A stretch of DNA of 64,000 nt from a virus (IMGVR_UViG_3300024999_000080:1-64000); one strand, 5' to 3'; numbered from the stretch's first letter, positions 8,265 to 16,534 are shown. Made by a program: numbers and translations. The notes: generated by a model from the letters alone, not told the origin.

Positions 8265-8681
8265 ATGACAAAAGTAACCTTAAAACTTTCAAGAACAAAT
8301 GAAAATGGTTTAAAATATACTGGAGATGCGGATAAATATTTAAACCTCCCTATTGTAATTGATGATAAGGTGATAGGAGTAGTAATAGAAATTATAAGTG
8401 ATTCAGGGGATTATATAGAAGTAGAAGGATTTTTGTATCGAGCAGGAGTAAATCTTATGAACATAGAAGAAGAATTAAGATTTTCAAATAATCTAAAGCG
8501 ACACAATAATAATCCTTCAAATGCCTATGATTTATTTTCTGCTAAGAAAGCAATGGAATATCTAAATATTTATGTAGAAGAATTTTTCTTTTTAACTAGA
8601 GATAAGACTGATGGGAATTACTATGAGAGAAAAGAATTAAGAAGATTAATTCATTTGTTAAATGATAAGATTGGAGAGTGA
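8265..8681 (+). CDS. Hypothetical protein
   Basis: 138 residues; ATG 8265 has AAAGGAGGGATAA upstream, so the longer frame from 8202 is not used. N-terminal beta strands (KVTLKLSRTN, LPIVIDDKVIGVVIEIIS) followed by helices. Not recognised. Confidence 0.55.
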   Translation: MTKVTLKLSRTNENGLKYTGDADKYLNLPIVIDDKVIGVVIEIISDSGDYIEVEGFLYRAGVNLMNIEEELRFSNNLKRHNNNPSNAYDLFSAKKAMEYLNIYVEEFFFLTRDKTDGNYYERKELRRLIHLLNDKIGE

Positions 8682-8687
8682 ATCTTA

Positions 8688-8912
8688 ATGGAAAAGATGC
8701 TTAAATGTCCAGATTGCAATTCAAATCTACAATTAAGAGTAGGGTATACAGGAGCCGATTGGAACACTGTAAAAGGCGAAGGGTCAGGATATGGCTGGGA
8801 AGTATCTTTACTCTGTTTAAATGATGATTGTAGACGTTTATTTACTATTGGGAATGTGAAAGATGAGTATCATTTTGTTGAAAGAAAAGATGAATTGAAA
8901 TGCGTCGAGTAA
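8688..8912 (+). CDS. Zinc-ribbon protein
   Basis: 74 residues with CPDC near residue 7 and C-x5-C (CLNDDC) near residue 44, plus a Gly/Trp-rich loop between. Probable single zinc ribbon. Function unknown. Confidence 0.55.
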   Translation: MEKMLKCPDCNSNLQLRVGYTGADWNTVKGEGSGYGWEVSLLCLNDDCRRLFTIGNVKDEYHFVERKDELKCVE

Positions 8913-8925
8913 GGAGGAATATAAA

Positions 8926-9360
8926 ATGAATTTAGAACAAGCAATATCAATAGCATCATTGGCTCATACAGGGCAATTGGATAAAGGTGGAGAACCATAT
9001 ATCTTACATCCTTTAAGAGTTATGATGAAACTCAAAGATGAAAGACAAAGAATTATTGCTGTGTTGCATGATGTAATTGAAGATACTAATATCACTGATA
9101 TTGATTTATTGTATCAAGGGTTAGGTTATGATGCTGTAAATGTTATTTTAACTTTGAGTAGAAGAAAAAGTGAAAGTTATGATGAGTATATTGATCGCAT
9201 AAGTAAAGATGAATTTGCTATAGAAATTAAGTTGGCAGATTTAGAAGATAATATGGATATTTCTAGGATTAAGAATATGACAGGGAAAGATTATGAACGA
9301 GTAGAGAAGTATGGTAGGGCTAGAGAGAAATTGATGAATGTTTTGATTAATATGGGATAG
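8926..9360 (+). CDS. Small HD-domain hydrolase, SpoT/MESH1-like
   Basis: 144 residues forming a stand-alone HD domain of the RelA/SpoT hydrolase type. Metal ligands are His28 (YILHPLRV), His48-Asp49 (VLHDVIEDT) and Asp105 (KLADLEDNM); the ED motif after HD is the one used by (p)ppGpp 3'-pyrophosphohydrolases. No synthetase or TGS domain. It probably degrades (p)ppGpp or a related nucleotide in the cytoplasm, which would relieve a host stringent response during infection (inference). Start at ATG 8926 behind AAGGAGG. Confidence 0.8.
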   Translation: MNLEQAISIASLAHTGQLDKGGEPYILHPLRVMMKLKDERQRIIAVLHDVIEDTNITDIDLLYQGLGYDAVNVILTLSRRKSESYDEYIDRISKDEFAIEIKLADLEDNMDISRIKNMTGKDYERVEKYGRAREKLMNVLINMG

Positions 9361-9402
9361 TTTAAAATAAAAGGTTTAATTGAGATTAAGGAGGAAAGTT
9401 TA

Positions 9403-9627
9403 ATGATGTTTATTAGTAAAAATCCAGTACCTTTTACTGTGAAAGATTTGAAGAAGCGTTTAGAATATATGGATGACAATGTACCAATTAGACTTTGTGG
9501 ACAAGGTGATGGTCAATTCTTGGCTCTGGTTGGTCGTAATAATTATGAAACAATGATGTCATTTCAAAAAGAAAGTTATTTTACTGGATGGGATTTTGAA
9601 AATAATTGTGAGAAGATAATGAAATAA
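9403..9627 (+). CDS. Hypothetical protein
   Basis: 74 residues behind AAGGAGG. The segment FTVKDLKKRLEYMDDNVPIRL is a recurring motif of small phage proteins of unknown role. ATG 9406 is an alternative start. Confidence 0.55.
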   Translation: MMFISKNPVPFTVKDLKKRLEYMDDNVPIRLCGQGDGQFLALVGRNNYETMMSFQKESYFTGWDFENNCEKIMK

Positions 9628-9657
9628 TATTCGATAGTTTAAAAGGGGATTTTATAT

Positions 9658-9792
9658 ATGTTAGAAAAGAAAATATACTATTGTGTCTATTGTGGTAAAA
9701 AGCATGTTTTCGAGTTTAATTTTGAATTAGCTACAGAATTATACATTCCTGAATGTGATTGCGGAGAAGAGCAAAGAATGATTAATCCATAA
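9658..9792 (+). CDS. Zinc-ribbon mini-protein
   Basis: 44 residues with CVYC and CDC pairs separated by about 24 residues. Behind AAAGGGG. Unknown function. Confidence 0.5.
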   Translation: MLEKKIYYCVYCGKKHVFEFNFELATELYIPECDCGEEQRMINP

Positions 9793-9836
9793 ATAGTTGA
9801 AATAGATATTAGGTGGGAATTGAAAGGAGAATGCAT

Positions 9837-9983
9837 ATGAATCCATGTGCAAGGTGTCCTTGGTTGGGAGTAGATGCCGTTTGCAGAGAATGTGAATATC
9901 AAAGTGACTATATGAGATTATCAGAAAAGTTAAGAAGAGAAAAAGAAATTGAGGAGAATAAATATGATCGACCACAAAAATAA
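9837..9983 (+). CDS. Small Cys-rich protein overlapping the phosphoesterase
   Basis: 48 residues from ATG 9837 with two CxxC pairs (CARC, CREC) and a charged helical tail. ATG 9831 is an in-frame alternative but the AAAGGAGA abuts it. Its end overlaps the following gene by 20 bases and supplies that gene's GAGGAG ribosome site. Confidence 0.5.
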   Translation: MNPCARCPWLGVDAVCRECEYQSDYMRLSEKLRREKEIEENKYDRPQK

Positions 9984-10482
9984 AATATTTATGATTTCAG
10001 ATCCACATTTCCATCATGAAAACATAATCAAATATGAAAATAGACCATTTGAAAATGCAGAGCAAATGACTAAAACAATTATTAAAAACTGGAATAAAGT
10101 TGTTCAAAGAGATGATGAAGTTTTTTGTTTAGGTGATGTTTGTTTTAAAATAAAGAAATTACTAGTGAAATTGTTCAACAATTAAATGGAATTAAAACAT
10201 TGATATTAGGAAATCATGACAGATCAAAATCAGTTCACTGGTGGAAAAGTGTAGGATTTCAAGAGGTAAGCAAGTATCCCATTATTGTTGGTGAGTTTTA
10301 TATTCTATCACATGAGCCAATTTATTTGACTGAAGCAATGCCTTACGCTAATATACATGGACATATTCATCATTTAAAATATGAAGGTAAACAGCATTTT
10401 AATGTTAGTGTAGAATACTCCTATGAATTTTGAGGATATTAAGAAGGAAATTGTTATTAGGAATGTGGAAAGCGAGGCGTGA
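9964..10482 (+). pseudogene. Metallophosphoesterase with two compensating frameshifts
   Basis: A calcineurin-like phosphoesterase spread over three frame segments. Segment one (from ATG 9964, after GAGGAG) has the metal motif DPHFHH and GDVCF. The homologous reading then continues one frame over at the A-run 10147-10150 (KEITSEIVQQL, LILGNHDR, HGHIHH). Near 10413 it returns to the first frame (NTPMNFEDIKKEI) and ends at 10480-10482. One lost and one gained base explain the pattern. All catalytic motifs (DxH, GD, GNHD, GHxH) survive, so the lesion is recent or a sequencing error. Confidence 0.75.
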
Positions 10483-10487
10483 TTAAT

Positions 10488-10619
10488 ATGTCATTATTAA
10501 ATATTGAGCAACTATTAAAAGAAATAGAAGAAACAGATTGCAAACTTCCTCCTCATTTTATAGATGGTGAGGAGTATGAAGAGTGGTTAAGAAAAGAATT
10601 AATTAATGACGATGTGTAA
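10488..10619 (+). CDS. Small acidic protein
   Basis: 43 residues, acidic (EEYEEWLRKEL), no clear strong ribosome site. Not recognised. Confidence 0.4.
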   Translation: MSLLNIEQLLKEIEETDCKLPPHFIDGEEYEEWLRKELINDDV

Positions 10620-10672
10620 ATATATAATCTCAATCGAAGCACGCATTTGATAGTTGAAAGGAGAATTTATTA

Positions 10673-10786
10673 TTGAATCAAGAAATAAGTAATTCAACAG
10701 GCTATTTGCTAACAATAGTATTTGGGGTAATTTTTCTTGTAACAATACCAATTAGCACTTATTTGGCTAGGAGAATAAATCGGTGA
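10673..10786 (+). CDS. Small single-span membrane protein
   Basis: 37 residues from TTG 10673, behind AAAGGAG. One hydrophobic helix (LLTIVFGVIFLVTIPIST) followed by a positive tail (RRINR), so N-out/C-in is expected. Unknown role. Confidence 0.45.
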   Translation: MNQEISNSTGYLLTIVFGVIFLVTIPISTYLARRINR

Positions 10787-10807
10787 ATTCGAAGGAGTGA
10801 ATATTAA

Positions 10808-11020
10808 ATGCAAGTAGAAATAATTCACACAAATGAACTTAAAAAATCAGAATATGTATGGGCAGTACAAATTTATCAAACTAATGAGTGTCTAGATGCT
10901 TTTCAAACTTATCAAGAAGCAGAAAAATATTGTGAAGAAAATGATTATATTATTAAGAGTTATGGAAAGCGAACTGTTCCTAATGTTTATAATGTTTATA
11001 ATGTGAATTGTAAATTGTAA
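10808..11020 (+). CDS. Hypothetical protein
   Basis: 70 residues behind GAAGGAG. Contains the pattern VWAVQIYQTNECLDAFQTYQ typical of small phage proteins. The last codons repeat a YN-V-YN-V unit. Not recognised. Confidence 0.5.
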   Translation: MQVEIIHTNELKKSEYVWAVQIYQTNECLDAFQTYQEAEKYCEENDYIIKSYGKRTVPNVYNVYNVNCKL

Positions 11021-11039
11021 AATAAATATTTATAAACTA

Positions 11040-11069
11040 TTGACGTATTGGTTGAGGATATGGTATGAT
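11040..11069 (+). promoter_or_regulatory. Sigma-A promoter
   Basis: TTGACG (11040-11045), 18-base spacer, TATGAT (11064-11069), upstream of the gene at 11103. Confidence 0.6.
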
Positions 11070-11102
11070 ATGGGTAAGAAGAAATTGAAAGGTGGAAGAT
11101 AA

Positions 11103-11300
11103 ATGTCAGAGAATCTTAAACCTGAATGTCAACTCACTGGTATTAATGGTAATGTATTTAATATTATTGGAACTGTATCAAAAGCATTAAGAAATGCAGG
11201 ATTAAGAGATAAAGCAGTTGAATTTTCTGATTTAGCTGTACAGCAGGAAAGTTATGACGATGTTTTGAGATTGTGTTTTGAGTATGTAGATGTTTGTTAG
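11103..11300 (+). CDS. Hypothetical protein
   Basis: 65 residues, first gene after the 11.04 kb promoter, AAAGGTGG ribosome site. The pattern FNIIGTVSKALRNAGLRDKAVEF is found in many small phage proteins; function unknown. Confidence 0.55.
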   Translation: MSENLKPECQLTGINGNVFNIIGTVSKALRNAGLRDKAVEFSDLAVQQESYDDVLRLCFEYVDVC

Positions 11301-11326
11301 TAAATTGTGAAAGGTGGAATCATCCA

Positions 11327-11554
11327 ATGGACTTAAATACAATCAGTAACCTGACAGACGAAGAATTAAAAATTTGTTTTGATGAAATAGTTGATTATAA
11401 GCAAAATGGAGTTATGTCAGTAGACACTTTGACTAGAAAAGTCAGAAGCAACATTGCGGAGGAAATTAAAGTAAAGTCTTGGGATTTAGGTTGTGATTCC
11501 ACTAGTAATTACATCATGTTTGAAATTGCTAAAAGGCATTACGGAGTATCTTAA
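11327..11554 (+). CDS. Hypothetical protein
   Basis: 75 residues from ATG 11327, chosen because AAAGGTGG precedes it. Helical, no motif. The 3' end of the gene forms the 5' arm of a terminator hairpin. Confidence 0.5.
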   Translation: MDLNTISNLTDEELKICFDEIVDYKQNGVMSVDTLTRKVRSNIAEEIKVKSWDLGCDSTSNYIMFEIAKRHYGVS

Positions 11555-11576
11555 ATTAGATACTCCTCTCCTTCCT
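11543..11576 (+). terminator. Hairpin terminator overlapping a stop codon
   Basis: Perfect 8-bp inverted repeat GGAGTATC (11543-11550) / GATACTCC (11559-11566) with an 8-base loop, followed by a pyrimidine-rich tail. The stop codon of the preceding gene lies in the loop. Weak as an intrinsic terminator because the tail is mixed C/T. Confidence 0.5.
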
Positions 11577-11645
11577 AAGAAAACGAACTTAGAGACATTA
11601 TGGTGCTAAGATAGAATAAATGACGTAATTTATGGGTGAGAAAGG

Positions 11646-11870
11646 ATGAAAAATATACTTAGAAAAGGCGACAATGTAATATTCAATAGACCTTATTGGA
11701 TTCTTACTAAAGGTAATACTAAGGTAGAAGTGTCTATTAAAGAGGGGTTAAAAGCTAAAATAGTGAGATTAAGTGATTGTTTTGGAGAAATGGTATATGA
11801 CTTAGAATTGTTTGATCACCCAACTAAAAATATGTTAATGGTATTTTTAGACCAGTATTATCACGAATAA
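11646..11870 (+). CDS. Hypothetical protein
   Basis: 74 residues, beta-rich (GDNVIFNRPYWIL, EGLKAKIVRLSD), possibly a small SH3-like barrel. Behind GAAAGG. Not recognised. Confidence 0.5.
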   Translation: MKNILRKGDNVIFNRPYWILTKGNTKVEVSIKEGLKAKIVRLSDCFGEMVYDLELFDHPTKNMLMVFLDQYYHE

Positions 11871-11927
11871 AAGCATAAGAATTGAAACGTGAATTTCATG
11901 GGAAAGAAATTTAAGGAGATTTTATAA

Positions 11928-12158
11928 ATGAAAATTAGATTATGTCAAAACGAATGTGATAATGGTGAAGTAACTTGTATAGGCTGTGTGCATTATGAAT
12001 CCGGAGATGATAGTGTAGGTCTTAGTGAAGGATGTACACATCCTATTCTTTATGACGAAGATGGAAATATTATTGATGATATTGAAGTATTAATTCTAGA
12101 TTGTTTAAGTAATCCAAAGCATTGTATCCTTATGGAAAGGGATAAAATTAATTTTTAA
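11928..12158 (+). CDS. Small Cys-rich acidic protein
   Basis: 76 residues with Cys at C-x3-C and C-x2-C spacing near the N-terminus (CQNEC, CIGC) and two later Cys. Possible metal site. Behind AAGGAG. Confidence 0.5.
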   Translation: MKIRLCQNECDNGEVTCIGCVHYESGDDSVGLSEGCTHPILYDEDGNIIDDIEVLILDCLSNPKHCILMERDKINF

Positions 12159-12176
12159 CCGAAAAGGGGTAGTAAA

Positions 12177-12422
12177 TTGGAAGAAGTAGATATTAGAAAA
12201 AGCAAAGCAAAGTGTCCAAAATGTAAATCTATAGATATTATAATTTATGAAAAATGCCTTCATATTCAATCATGGGAACAAAAAGATGGATTCATAGACC
12301 GTAACGAGGGATATATGAATCCAGAAGGGGTAGTCGGTACTTATGGTGAATGTGATTGTGGACATAAATGGAAATTTAGATGTTTACAGATTACTAATTT
12401 ATTTATTGAGGATAAGTTATGA
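12177..12422 (+). CDS. Zinc-ribbon protein
   Basis: 81 residues from TTG 12177 behind AAAAGGGG. CPKC near residue 13 and CDC near residue 62 form a spread zinc ribbon ending in HKWKFRC. Not recognised beyond that. Confidence 0.5.
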   Translation: MEEVDIRKSKAKCPKCKSIDIIIYEKCLHIQSWEQKDGFIDRNEGYMNPEGVVGTYGECDCGHKWKFRCLQITNLFIEDKL

Positions 12423-12528
12423 GTAAAAAATTATTAGATGAAATATGAGTAACATACTTATGTCGGATATTTCAGTACAATCCGAGAAAAATTAAGTTTT
12501 ATGGGAATTAGAAAGAAGGTTTGGAAAA

Positions 12529-13344
12529 ATGGCAAAAGTGACAAAACCTAAAACTCCAAAACAAACTGCCGAAGAACAAGAAGAACAAAACAGACAATAT
12601 CGGTTTAAAGAACTTGTAGATAGACTTCCTTTAATACCAGAACCTACATATAAATTCAATGTAGGGGATAGGGTAGAAATAGGTGCTCTTAAAGATGTTT
12701 ATGTGTTTAATGTTTTCAATGATGGTAAAATATATGAAATTGATTATACCTCCATTGAAAACAATTATGGAAATCCAATAACTCGGACACATCAAAAAAC
12801 GTATACTCCTTGGTTTAATATTAGAAAATTTCAAGAGTATCAAGGTGAACTACTTGTTAAAAACACAGATATTAAATTAAATTATTTTCAAAGCAATATG
12901 AGCGATTTATTTAGTAAAACATATCATTTTGGAATTAATTTTGAACCTGAATATCAACGTGAATTTGTTTGGGAATTGGACGATAAAGTTTCTCTAATTG
13001 ATTCTATTTTTAATAACGTTGACATTGGTAAATTTACATTCTTACATTATGATGATCAGAAATGGACAGAAACAGGTTTTGGATACGAAGTCATTGACGG
13101 AAAACAAAGGTTAAGAGCAATTCTTGATTTCTTTGAAGATAGGTTTACTTATAAAGGAAAGTTGTTTAGTGAATTATCTCATAGAGATAGAAACCATTTT
13201 AAAAACTTTCCTGTCATGGAGGCCGAACTTCACAATTTAACTAGAGAACAAATTTTAAGATATTTTATCATGTTGAATACTGGTGGACGCATTATGGCAA
13301 AAGAACAAATTGAAAAAGTTAAGGAAATGTTAGAAAATATGTAA
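12529..13344 (+). CDS. DUF262 (GmrS-like) domain protein
   Basis: 271 residues. The C-terminal two-thirds carry DUF262 hallmarks: EYQREFVWELDDKVSLIDSI near residue 140, then YEVIDGKQRLRAILDFF near residue 185, and FIMLNTGG near residue 246. This ParB/Srx-related domain is the N-terminal half of type IV restriction enzymes (GmrSD) and occurs alone in phages; the DGKQR motif binds nucleotide in relatives. An N-terminal region (about residues 45-115) looks like a separate beta domain. There is no DUF1524 nuclease domain, so it is not a complete GmrSD enzyme. Confidence 0.7.
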   Translation: MAKVTKPKTPKQTAEEQEEQNRQYRFKELVDRLPLIPEPTYKFNVGDRVEIGALKDVYVFNVFNDGKIYEIDYTSIENNYGNPITRTHQKTYTPWFNIRKFQEYQGELLVKNTDIKLNYFQSNMSDLFSKTYHFGINFEPEYQREFVWELDDKVSLIDSIFNNVDIGKFTFLHYDDQKWTETGFGYEVIDGKQRLRAILDFFEDRFTYKGKLFSELSHRDRNHFKNFPVMEAELHNLTREQILRYFIMLNTGGRIMAKEQIEKVKEMLENM

Positions 13345-13361
13345 AGAAGGAATGATATTTT

Positions 13362-13550
13362 ATGGACTTACTACGGAGAATAGCAATGTATTTAATTTTT
13401 GTGATGTGTGCCGTACTAATACAATTTTGTTATTATCCTGCTTATAATCTTAATAACCTTTTCGCCAGTTTATTTTTAGCAATTTTCGTTGCAACTGTTA
13501 TTGTATTTGCAAGACCAGATATATTCAAATCAAAGAAAAAATTAGGATAA
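13362..13550 (+). CDS. Small two-span membrane protein
   Basis: 62 residues with two hydrophobic segments (YLIFVMCAVLIQFCYYPA and LFASLFLAIFVATVIVFA) and a basic C-terminus. Behind GAAGGA. Unknown role. Confidence 0.5.
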   Translation: MDLLRRIAMYLIFVMCAVLIQFCYYPAYNLNNLFASLFLAIFVATVIVFARPDIFKSKKKLG

Positions 13551-13588
13551 ACTTATTCTTTGGATGGATTTTAAGGAGGTAGAACATT

Positions 13589-13762
13589 ATGCAAATTATT
13601 AATTACATTTTTATACTTGCACTAATTCTAAGTGGAGTTATATCAATGTTCCCTAAGTATCATAAATTAGGTTTAAAACTACTTAAGTACGTTTTGTTTA
13701 CATTCATCCTTTTAAAATTTACTCCAGTTATTTATTCATATATTGACGGATTTGTGAAATAA
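13589..13762 (+). CDS. Small two-span membrane protein
   Basis: 57 residues from ATG 13589 behind AAGGAGG. Two hydrophobic helices (IFILALILSGVISM and YVLFTFILLKF) with a basic linker. Follows another small membrane protein; the pair may act together (inference). Confidence 0.5.
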   Translation: MQIINYIFILALILSGVISMFPKYHKLGLKLLKYVLFTFILLKFTPVIYSYIDGFVK

Positions 13763-13765
13763 ACA

Positions 13766-13794
13766 TTGATATTGGTATGATGAGGTGTTATATT
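13766..13794 (+). promoter_or_regulatory. Putative sigma-A promoter of uvsE
   Basis: TTGATA (13766-13771), 17-base spacer, TATATT (13789-13794), 27 bases upstream of the UV endonuclease start. Confidence 0.5.
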
Positions 13795-13820
13795 TAACTT
13801 ATATATAGGAGGTGTTTAAC

Positions 13821-14702
13821 ATGATCAGAAACATAGGATTCGCTTGCATGAGTAAAAAATGCAATACCAAGCACCAAACATTCAGATTGGCATCATTTAG
13901 TGAATACAGATTAAAGCAAGCAATTACTCATAATCTCAAAGAAACTGAGCGAACAATCCAACATTGTATTTCTGAAGGAATTAAATTATTTAGACTAAGT
14001 TCTGATTTAATTCCATTTGCTACGCATGATATTATGAAAGATATTGATTATATGTCTTGGATACAATCTGATCTAAAAAGGATTGGTGGTATAGTAAAAA
14101 ATAATAATATGCTATTATCAATGCATCCTTCTCAAATGTGCTGTATAAACAGCAATAAAGAAGATGTTGTAAATAATTCTATCAAAGATTTGATGTATCA
14201 TTATGATATTCTTAATTCTATGGGGTTGGATAGTTTTAATATTATTATTCATGTTGGTGGTGTTTATGGCAATAAACCGGAAGCAATGAAGAGATTTATT
14301 AATGTATTTAATAGTTTACCTGTAGATTTGAGAAATCATATCTTGCTAGAGAATGATGATAAGAGTTATAATATTAGTGATGTGATGGCAATACACAAGG
14401 AAACTGGAGTTAGAGTTGTGTTTGATTATCATCATCATGTTTGCAATAATGATGGTATAGAATTAGATTTAGAAGCGATATTTGCCACTTGTGGGATTGG
14501 TAATGTGCCTAAGATACATCTTAGTTCACCTAAGAGTATTAAAGAGTTTAGAAGTCATTCTGACATGATTGATTATAAATATTGTAGAGAGTTCTTTGAT
14601 AAGTATAATGGTTTGGAATTTGATGTAATGATTGAGGCGAAGGATAAAGATTTGGCTGTTGATAAGTTTATTGAGGATTATAGGAGGGAGATGAAGAAAT
14701 GA
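13821..14702 (+). CDS. uvsE: UV-damage endonuclease UvsE/UvdE
   Basis: 293 residues, the usual length for the family. TIM-barrel endonuclease that nicks DNA 5' of UV photoproducts. Family features: N-terminal GFACMSKKCNTKHQTFRLA, EGIKLFRLSSDLIP, LSMHPSQMC, IIIHVGG, LLENDDKSYN and VFDYHHHVCN, which supply the His/Asp/Glu metal ligands. ATG 13821 is chosen since AGGAGG (13808-13813) overlaps the upstream GTG. It overlaps the next gene by four bases. A phage copy would repair virion or prophage DNA independently of host UvrABC. Confidence 0.92.
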   Translation: MIRNIGFACMSKKCNTKHQTFRLASFSEYRLKQAITHNLKETERTIQHCISEGIKLFRLSSDLIPFATHDIMKDIDYMSWIQSDLKRIGGIVKNNNMLLSMHPSQMCCINSNKEDVVNNSIKDLMYHYDILNSMGLDSFNIIIHVGGVYGNKPEAMKRFINVFNSLPVDLRNHILLENDDKSYNISDVMAIHKETGVRVVFDYHHHVCNNDGIELDLEAIFATCGIGNVPKIHLSSPKSIKEFRSHSDMIDYKYCREFFDKYNGLEFDVMIEAKDKDLAVDKFIEDYRREMKK

Positions 14703-14884
14703 AAATCATATGTAATGAAAGTGAAAAGAAATGGTTAATAAAAGTATTAGAAAAAAGTGAATATGGATGCCCTAGATTACATTCATTGTCTAGATGTTTA
14801 ATACAGGCAACAGCAACAGAAGGATGTTTGCCATCAACTTTTGAAAATTGTATAGTTAATCAAATAGAATTCGTAATAACTTAA
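14699..14884 (+). CDS. Hypothetical protein
   Basis: 61 residues starting in the ATGA overlap with uvsE. Four Cys, basic N-terminal helix. Not recognised. Confidence 0.5.
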   Translation: MKIICNESEKKWLIKVLEKSEYGCPRLHSLSRCLIQATATEGCLPSTFENCIVNQIEFVIT

Positions 14885-14923
14885 AGTGTGGTTTGATTTG
14901 GTAGAGAAAAGGAGTTGGGTATT

Positions 14924-15277
14924 ATGAAATTTATTGCTAATGTTTTAGTAAAAATTGAAGTGGAAGCAGATTCAGAAGATTTTGCAAAGGAATTGTTAGA
15001 AGAAAGAATAGATGGATTATTTTTGGATATAAAGGGCTGTAATATTGAAAAAGGATGCTATTCATTGAAGTCAATTGGACAAAGAGTAATGAATATTCAA
15101 AAGGATAATTTACGATTCGTGTTGAAACTAAAGGATTCAGAATTATATTTAAATTCAAGTGAAAATGGAGTTAATTCTTACACAAATGATATTAATTTAG
15201 CTTTTGTATGGAAGTGTAATACCAACATTAGTGAATTGAAAATTGATGAAGATATGTATGAAATAGTTAAGATTTAG
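14924..15277 (+). CDS. Hypothetical protein
   Basis: 117 residues from ATG 14924, behind AAAAGGAG. The N-terminus (KFIANVLVKIEVEADSEDFA) suggests a ferredoxin-like strand-helix repeat. Not recognised. Confidence 0.5.
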   Translation: MKFIANVLVKIEVEADSEDFAKELLEERIDGLFLDIKGCNIEKGCYSLKSIGQRVMNIQKDNLRFVLKLKDSELYLNSSENGVNSYTNDINLAFVWKCNTNISELKIDEDMYEIVKI

Positions 15278-15299
15278 TACATGAAGGAGTTGAAATAAC

Positions 15300-15569
15300 T
15301 TGGCAAAAAATAGTATCGACCTTAGAATCATCACAGAAAATCTAATGTTCGGAGGAATTAAAAATCATCAAGAATTTGAAGAATTGATTAAAGGCCACTG
15401 GGAATATAGAAAAGGCAAGACTGTGGACGATGTCACTGAAGCAATAGAAAAAGGTTTAAAGATGGGTCATGGTAAGGCTGAGAGGGAAGTTGAATGTGCT
15501 ACTATGTATTTGGAAACTGTTTTTAAGAAGGTTAAGGTTGTTAAAGTAATTTTGAAGGAGGACGATTAA
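15300..15569 (+). CDS. Hypothetical protein
   Basis: 89 residues from TTG 15300, behind GAAGGAG. Helical with a Lys-rich end (VFKKVKVVKVILKEDD). Not recognised. Confidence 0.5.
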   Translation: MAKNSIDLRIITENLMFGGIKNHQEFEELIKGHWEYRKGKTVDDVTEAIEKGLKMGHGKAEREVECATMYLETVFKKVKVVKVILKEDD

Positions 15570-15570
15570 A

Positions 15571-15738
15571 ATGAAAATTGATCTAAATTTGCAAAGTGAT
15601 AGTTATAATTCACATTGTGAAGAGTTAACTATAAGTTTTGAAGTTATTGAAGATAAAGACTATGTATGGATTCAGCTTGGAGATAGGGAAGTTGGAGTTA
15701 GCAGAGAAGAATTTAGGAAATTGTTGGCTATTGTTTAA
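15571..15738 (+). CDS. Small hypothetical protein
   Basis: 55 residues starting 1 base after the previous stop, with GAAGGAGG inside that gene's end. Beta-strand pattern (YVWIQLGDREVGVSREEF). Not recognised. Confidence 0.5.
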   Translation: MKIDLNLQSDSYNSHCEELTISFEVIEDKDYVWIQLGDREVGVSREEFRKLLAIV

Positions 15739-15782
15739 TTTCAGAAATGTCTAGATTTAATCTAATTGTAAAGGAGAATATT

Positions 15783-16064
15783 ATGAGTACAAGATGGATA
15801 GGAAGAATGACAAGACTAGCAGGTGATCAATCTACAGAGTATTTATTATGTGGTGAAAAATATATTGATTATTTAGCTATAATTGACGAAGATGAAAAAG
15901 GATATTTTTATCCACGGCTTCATAAAGTTTTATTAGACAAAACTTTAGGGAAAGATGAATTAATGACCGCATGGGCAACAAATTTAGCAAGTGCAAAGAA
16001 AATGATTTGTATGGACAATGGTTGGAAAAGTAAAGATTTTATATGGGAGAAAGAAGAAATTTAA
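15783..16064 (+). CDS. Hypothetical protein
   Basis: 93 residues from ATG 15783, which follows AAAGGAG. Contains STRWIGRMTRLAGDQSTEYL; no family recognised. Confidence 0.5.
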   Translation: MSTRWIGRMTRLAGDQSTEYLLCGEKYIDYLAIIDEDEKGYFYPRLHKVLLDKTLGKDELMTAWATNLASAKKMICMDNGWKSKDFIWEKEEI

Positions 16065-16078
16065 GGATGTGAAAACAT

Positions 16079-16321
16079 ATGTTCAATGTAAAAGAATTTA
16101 ATGATTCAAGACTAATTGAACTCTGTAATGATATATATGATTGGGATACAGGAAATGGTGATATACCTGAAAATTCTAAATTAAAAAGTTTAATTTCTGC
16201 TCATTTTTCTGGTTATCCCAACGCTTATTATATTAGGGATTTAATTATAAGTGAAGCGTATGAAAGATTTAATAAAGTAGCTAAATTATTAGTAAGAGAT
16301 AAAACATGGTTTATAAAGTAA
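16079..16321 (+). CDS. Hypothetical protein
   Basis: 80 residues, helical, weak AAGGATG ribosome site. The stretch RLIELCNDIYDWDTGNGDIP followed by a tyrosine/isoleucine-rich half is seen in small phage proteins; function unknown. Confidence 0.5.
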   Translation: MFNVKEFNDSRLIELCNDIYDWDTGNGDIPENSKLKSLISAHFSGYPNAYYIRDLIISEAYERFNKVAKLLVRDKTWFIK

Positions 16322-16354
16322 TTAAAACGAGGATTTTGAAAGAGGTTGTTTAAA

Positions 16355-16534
16355 ATGTTAGGAAATTGTAAGATTATAGTTGGAAGTGGATCATCAAAAG
16401 ACGGACGAAAAGGTTTAGCTTTATGGAATAATAATGATGATTATTATGTACAAATATTTGAAACAAAAGAAGAAGTTAATGATTTTATTAAAGAAATAGA
16501 ACAAAAAAAAGATGAGTTATTTACGAACAAATAA
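16355..16534 (+). CDS. Small hypothetical protein
   Basis: 59 residues from ATG 16355, behind AAAGAGG. Gly/Ser-rich N-terminus (GSGSSKDGRKG) then an acidic helix. Not recognised. Confidence 0.45.
   Translation: MLGNCKIIVGSGSSKDGRKGLALWNNNDDYYVQIFETKEEVNDFIKEIEQKKDELFTNK

Noticed and set aside
9687-9975. Two minus-strand frames over the small Cys genes
   Set aside because: The plus-strand genes at 9658 and 9837 have ribosome sites and CxxC pairs; the minus frames have neither.
12419-12528. Very short frames MSKKLLDEI and MSNILMSDISVQSEKN
   Set aside because: Too short, no strong ribosome site and no conserved counterpart.
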